The position numbers and the translations under genes are program-made. Positions 61,569-64,000 of a stretch of DNA of 64,000 nucleotides are shown here, piece after piece. Within the stretch, counting starts at the first letter, position 1; the number at the start of each line of letters is the position of its first letter. The DNA comes from Streptomyces sp. CB02009 (lineage in GTDB: Bacteria > Actinomycetota > Actinomycetes > Streptomycetales > Streptomycetaceae). The notes under the pieces are model-generated. The model worked only from the letters and a program-made list of their open reading frames with translations, was not told where the DNA came from and did no database searches. The DNA is taken from NCBI RefSeq assembly GCF_001905825.1, contig NZ_LIVV01000005.1, positions 140,594-204,593 of the forward strand, in the 5' to 3' direction.

Positions 61569-63008
61569 TCAGACCTCGCCCGCGGACTTCCGGGTGTGCA
61601 ACTGCCGTGCCACTTCCGCGATCGAACCCGACAGGGAGGGGTACACGGTGAAAGCATTTGCGATCTGTTCGACCGTCAGATTGTTGTCGACCGCGATCGA
61701 GATCGGATGGATCAGTTCGCTCGCCTTCGGCGCGACGACACAGCCGCCGACCACGATCCCGGTGCCCGGACGGCAGAAGATCTTCACGAAGCCGTCCCGG
61801 ATGCCCTGCATCTTCGCGCGGGGGTTGCGCAGCAGCGGCAGCTTGACGACCTTGGCGTCGATCTTGCCCGCGTCCACGTCGGCCTGCGTGTAGCCGACGG
61901 TGGCGATCTCCGGGTCGGTGAAGACGTTCGACGAGACCGTCTTCAGGTTGAGCGGGGCCACCGCGTCGCCGAGGAAGTGGTACATCGCGATACGGCCCTG
62001 CATCGCGGCCACCGAGGCGAGCGCGAAGACACCGGTCACGTCACCCGCCGCGTACACGCCGGGGGCGGTCGTACGGGAGACCTTGTCGGTCCAGATGTGA
62101 CCGGAGTCCTTCAGTTTGACCCCCGCCTCCTCCAGACCCATTCCGGCCGAGTTCGGGATCGCGCCGACCGCCATCAGGCAGTGCGTGCCGGAGATGACCC
62201 GGCCGTCCGCGAGGGTGACCTCGACCCGGTCGCCGACCCGCTTGGCGGACTCGGCGCGGGAGCGGGCCATGACGTTCATGCCGCGGCGGCGGAACACGTC
62301 CTCCAGGACCGCGGCGGCGTCCGGGTCCTCGCCGGGCAGCACGCGGTCGCGGGAGGAGACCAGGGTGACCCGGGAGCCGAGGGCCTGGTAGGCGCCGGCG
62401 AACTCGGCACCCGTCACACCGGAACCGACCACGATGAGCTCCTCGGGGAGCTCCTTGAGGTCGTAGACCTGCGTCCAGTTCAGGATGCGCTCGCCGTCCG
62501 GCTTGGCGTCCGGCACCTCGCGCGGGTGGCCGCCGGTCGCGATCAGCACGGCGTCCGCGGTCAGCGTCTCCTCCGTGCCGTCGGCGGCCGTGACGACCAC
62601 CTGGCGGGAGCCGTCCATCGCCTGCCGGCCGGAGAGCCGGCCGCGGCCGCGCAGCACCCGCGCGCCGGCCCGGGTGACGGAGGCGGTGATGTCGTGCGAC
62701 TGGGCGAGCGCGAGCCGCTTCACCCGTCGGTTGACCTTGCCGAGGTCCACGCCCACGACGCGGGCGGCCTGCTCCACGTGCGGGGTGTCGTCCGCGACGA
62801 TGATGCCGAGCTCCTCGTACGAGGAGTCGAAGGTGGTCATCACCTCGGCGGTGGCGATCAGGGTCTTGGAGGGGACGCAGTCGGTCAGGACGGACGCGCC
62901 GCCGAGGCCGTCGCAGTCGACGACGGTCACCTCCGCGCCGAGTTGGGCGCCCACCAGGGCCGCCTCGTATCCGCCGGGTCCGCCGCCGATGATCACGATC
63001 CGGGTCAC
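61569..63008 (-). CDS. lpdA: LpdA-like NAD(P)H-quinone dehydrogenase (pyridine nucleotide-disulfide fold)
   Basis: 479 residues with FAD motif IVIIGGGPGGYEAAL, NAD(P) motif IVVGSGVTGAEFAGAY and the FAD signature PGVYAAGDVTG. The normal redox motif GGTCLNVGCIPSK is replaced by GGASVLTDCVPSK: the first Cys is Ser39 while Cys44 remains. The C-terminal His-Glu dyad of dithiol reductases is replaced by VYPSLSGS. Both changes match M. tuberculosis LpdA (Rv3303c), which reduces quinones rather than lipoamide. Likely role in oxidative stress defence. Confidence 0.92.
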   Translation of the reverse strand: MTRIVIIGGGPGGYEAALVGAQLGAEVTVVDCDGLGGASVLTDCVPSKTLIATAEVMTTFDSSYEELGIIVADDTPHVEQAARVVGVDLGKVNRRVKRLALAQSHDITASVTRAGARVLRGRGRLSGRQAMDGSRQVVVTAADGTEETLTADAVLIATGGHPREVPDAKPDGERILNWTQVYDLKELPEELIVVGSGVTGAEFAGAYQALGSRVTLVSSRDRVLPGEDPDAAAVLEDVFRRRGMNVMARSRAESAKRVGDRVEVTLADGRVISGTHCLMAVGAIPNSAGMGLEEAGVKLKDSGHIWTDKVSRTTAPGVYAAGDVTGVFALASVAAMQGRIAMYHFLGDAVAPLNLKTVSSNVFTDPEIATVGYTQADVDAGKIDAKVVKLPLLRNPRAKMQGIRDGFVKIFCRPGTGIVVGGCVVAPKASELIHPISIAVDNNLTVEQIANAFTVYPSLSGSIAEVARQLHTRKSAGEV

Positions 63009-63063
63009 TGGGATCTACGCCTCGCGCTCTCGTTCTGCCGGGGGGTCCCCCCGCTGGGATGCA

Positions 63064-63118
63064 GTGCGTACGCCATTGTCCCGCACGCTTCAAGTGCGTA
63101 CCCCATTCTCCCGCACGC
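63064..63118. repeat. 25-bp direct repeat upstream of lpdA
   Basis: Two copies, 63064-63088 and 63094-63118, of GTGCGTACxCCATTxTCCCG plus CACGC, separated by five bases. They may be an operator with two sites on the same DNA face (30-bp period). Confidence 0.8.
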
Positions 63119-63234
63119 CCGGCGCGGCCTCACGCCGGGGCCTCCGAAGGGGTGCGCGCGCCCCGCGGGCGTACCCCCGGGCCGTCACCTCGGAGTTCTC
63201 CGGACACCCCGCCCCCTCCCGTACCCTCGGTCCC

Positions 63235-63672
63235 ATGTCGCTCTACGCCGCATTCGCCGGCAACCTCGACGCCCGGCTGATGAGCCGCCGCGCACCGCAC
63301 TCCCCCCTGCGCGGTACCGGCTGGCTGAACGACTGGCGGCTCACCTTCGGCGGCGAGCAGATGGGCTGGGACGGCGCGCTGGCCACGATCGTGGAGGCCC
63401 CGCGCTCCCAGGTCTTCGTGGCGCTGTACGACATCGCGCCGATGGACGAGGAGTCCATGGACCGCTGGGAGGGTGTCGGGCTCGACATCTACCGCCGGAT
63501 GCGGGTCCGGGTGCACACCCTGGACGGCGAGGAGCCGGCCTGGGTGTACGTCCTCAACGCGTACGAGGGCGGGCTGCCGTCGGCGCGGTACCTGGGCGAG
63601 GTCGCCGACGCGGCCGAGTCGGCGGGCGCGCCGCACGACTACGTGATGGAGTTGCGCAAGCGTCCCTGCTGA
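63235..63672 (+). CDS. Gamma-glutamylcyclotransferase-like protein
   Basis: 145 residues from ATG 63235. The fold signatures are MSLYAAFAGNL at the N-terminus (where YGSL is normal in cyclotransferases, here AFAGNLD), LTFGGEQMGWDGALATI and VFVALYDIAPMDEESMDRWEG with the catalytic-Glu position, ending WVYVLNAYEGGLPSARYLGE. TACCCT seven bases before the ATG suggests leaderless mRNA. A role in gamma-glutamyl or aminoacyl-linked metabolite turnover is likely; the substrate is not clear. Confidence 0.85.
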   Translation: MSLYAAFAGNLDARLMSRRAPHSPLRGTGWLNDWRLTFGGEQMGWDGALATIVEAPRSQVFVALYDIAPMDEESMDRWEGVGLDIYRRMRVRVHTLDGEEPAWVYVLNAYEGGLPSARYLGEVADAAESAGAPHDYVMELRKRPC

Positions 63673-63690
63673 GGCCGGGGCGAAGCCGGT

Positions 63691-63720
63691 CCGGAGGTGT
63701 GGGAACCGGAGGTGTGGGAA
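63691..63720 (+). repeat. 15-bp tandem duplication
   Basis: CCGGAGGTGTGGGAA twice in a row just after the cyclotransferase-like gene. Confidence 0.85.
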
Positions 63721-63805
63721 CCGCCGAGTGACGAAGGCGACTCCTCCTCGGTGCGATTCGTCGGAAACGACAAGACAACGATCGCATGTCCGTCGGCATC
63801 GTCAT

Positions 63806-63817
63806 CTACGCGCGTAG
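63806..63817. promoter_or_regulatory. 12-bp palindrome CTACGCGCGTAG upstream of PNP
   Basis: Perfect palindrome about 80 bases before the nucleoside phosphorylase start and upstream of a TACGCT -10 candidate (63829-63834). Possible DeoR-type operator given the DeoR gene nearby. Confidence 0.5.
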
Positions 63818-63897
63818 GCGAACTCCGGCTACGCTTCTTCGCGTATCGAATCCGTCCGGGGCCAGCCTCGGACCCCCTCCCCGAGGCGAGAGAGTCA

Positions 63898-64000
63898 GTG
63901 AACGCAACTGCCACCCCGTACGAGGCCGCCGAGGCCGCTGCCGCACGTCTTCGCGAGCTGACCGGAGTCGAGAACCACGACGTCGCCCTGGTCATGGGCT
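63898..64000 (+). CDS. Purine nucleoside phosphorylase (5' end only)
   Basis: GTG 63898 with GAGAGAG upstream; 34 codons visible: MNATATPYEAAEAAAARLRE and LTGVENHDVALVMG. This N-terminus matches actinobacterial PNP (ALVMGSGW phosphate loop starts at the window edge). It splits purine nucleosides with phosphate. The gene continues beyond the window. Confidence 0.8.
   Translation, partial: MNATATPYEAAEAAAARLRELTGVENHDVALVMG

Overview
The window is high-GC DNA from a Streptomyces chromosome. Evidence for this: a chaplin and three rodlins (aerial hyphae sheath proteins), a mycothiol S-conjugate amidase, a CSG-type histidine ammonia-lyase, Wbl-type promoter features, GTG/TTG starts and strong third-position GC throughout. 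From about 20 kb onward the order (mca, DUF4307, greA, ABC exporter, ilvA, cystathionine gamma-synthase, msrA, hutH, GGDEF, enoyl-CoA hydratase, adenylate cyclase, biotin ligase, pccB/pccE, maf, accA2, DeoR, lpdA-like, PNP) is the conserved core gene order I remember from the S. coelicolor SCO49xx region. No tRNA, rRNA, CRISPR, transposase or prophage gene was seen.

Layout. 1-4 kb: a truncated secreted GH26-like hydrolase, and a divergent two-gene unit of ATP-grasp ligase plus flavin monooxygenase-like enzyme. 4-7.6 kb: a cell-surface island with a short chaplin, a divergent rodlin pair, a LytR-CpsA-Psr protein, a third rodlin and a 68-residue orphan protein. 7.6-9.6 kb: a YyaL-type thioredoxin-fold protein. 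9.7-15.8 kb: a complete cypemycin-type linaridin RiPP cluster on the minus strand (precursor, H, L, decarboxylase, N-methyltransferase and an ABC exporter), with a hairpin after the precursor gene and a core peptide that differs from cypemycin, as I remember it, at one position. 16.3-19.6 kb: a large membrane-tethered STAND/TPR protein transcribed away from the cluster.

19.7-35.8 kb holds thiol and sulphur metabolism (mca, cystathionine gamma-synthase, msrA), greA, two tandem receptor-like Ser/Thr kinases with beta-propeller sensors, a DrrAB-type exporter, ilvA, and a MarR/sigma-like/small membrane protein operon. 35.9-37.7 kb is an antibiotic-resistance-type ABC-F gene preceded by an eight-codon leader peptide (MGAFYFFL) that appears to be leaderless, a probable translation-sensing attenuator. 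37.7-46.8 kb contains DUF1330, alcohol dehydrogenase/XRE regulator, an L,D-transpeptidase lipoprotein, a probable LAETG sortase substrate, hutH, and an HTH protein. From 46.8 to 47.6 kb lies a large, nested inverted-repeat structure without a convincing gene, which is the most unusual non-coding feature here.

47.6-51.9 kb pairs two second-messenger enzymes (GAF-GGDEF diguanylate cyclase and class III adenylate cyclase) with an enoyl-CoA hydratase under a perfect TGTTAAC-type palindrome. 51.1-59.6 kb carries the acyl-CoA carboxylase machinery (biotin ligase, beta subunit PccB, epsilon subunit PccE, alpha subunit AccA2) interrupted by an MFS exporter with its TetR regulator, a 42-residue membrane protein and maf. 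59.7-64 kb ends with TetR, DeoR, an LpdA-like flavoprotein lacking the usual redox disulphide, a gamma-glutamylcyclotransferase-like protein and the start of a purine nucleoside phosphorylase gene.
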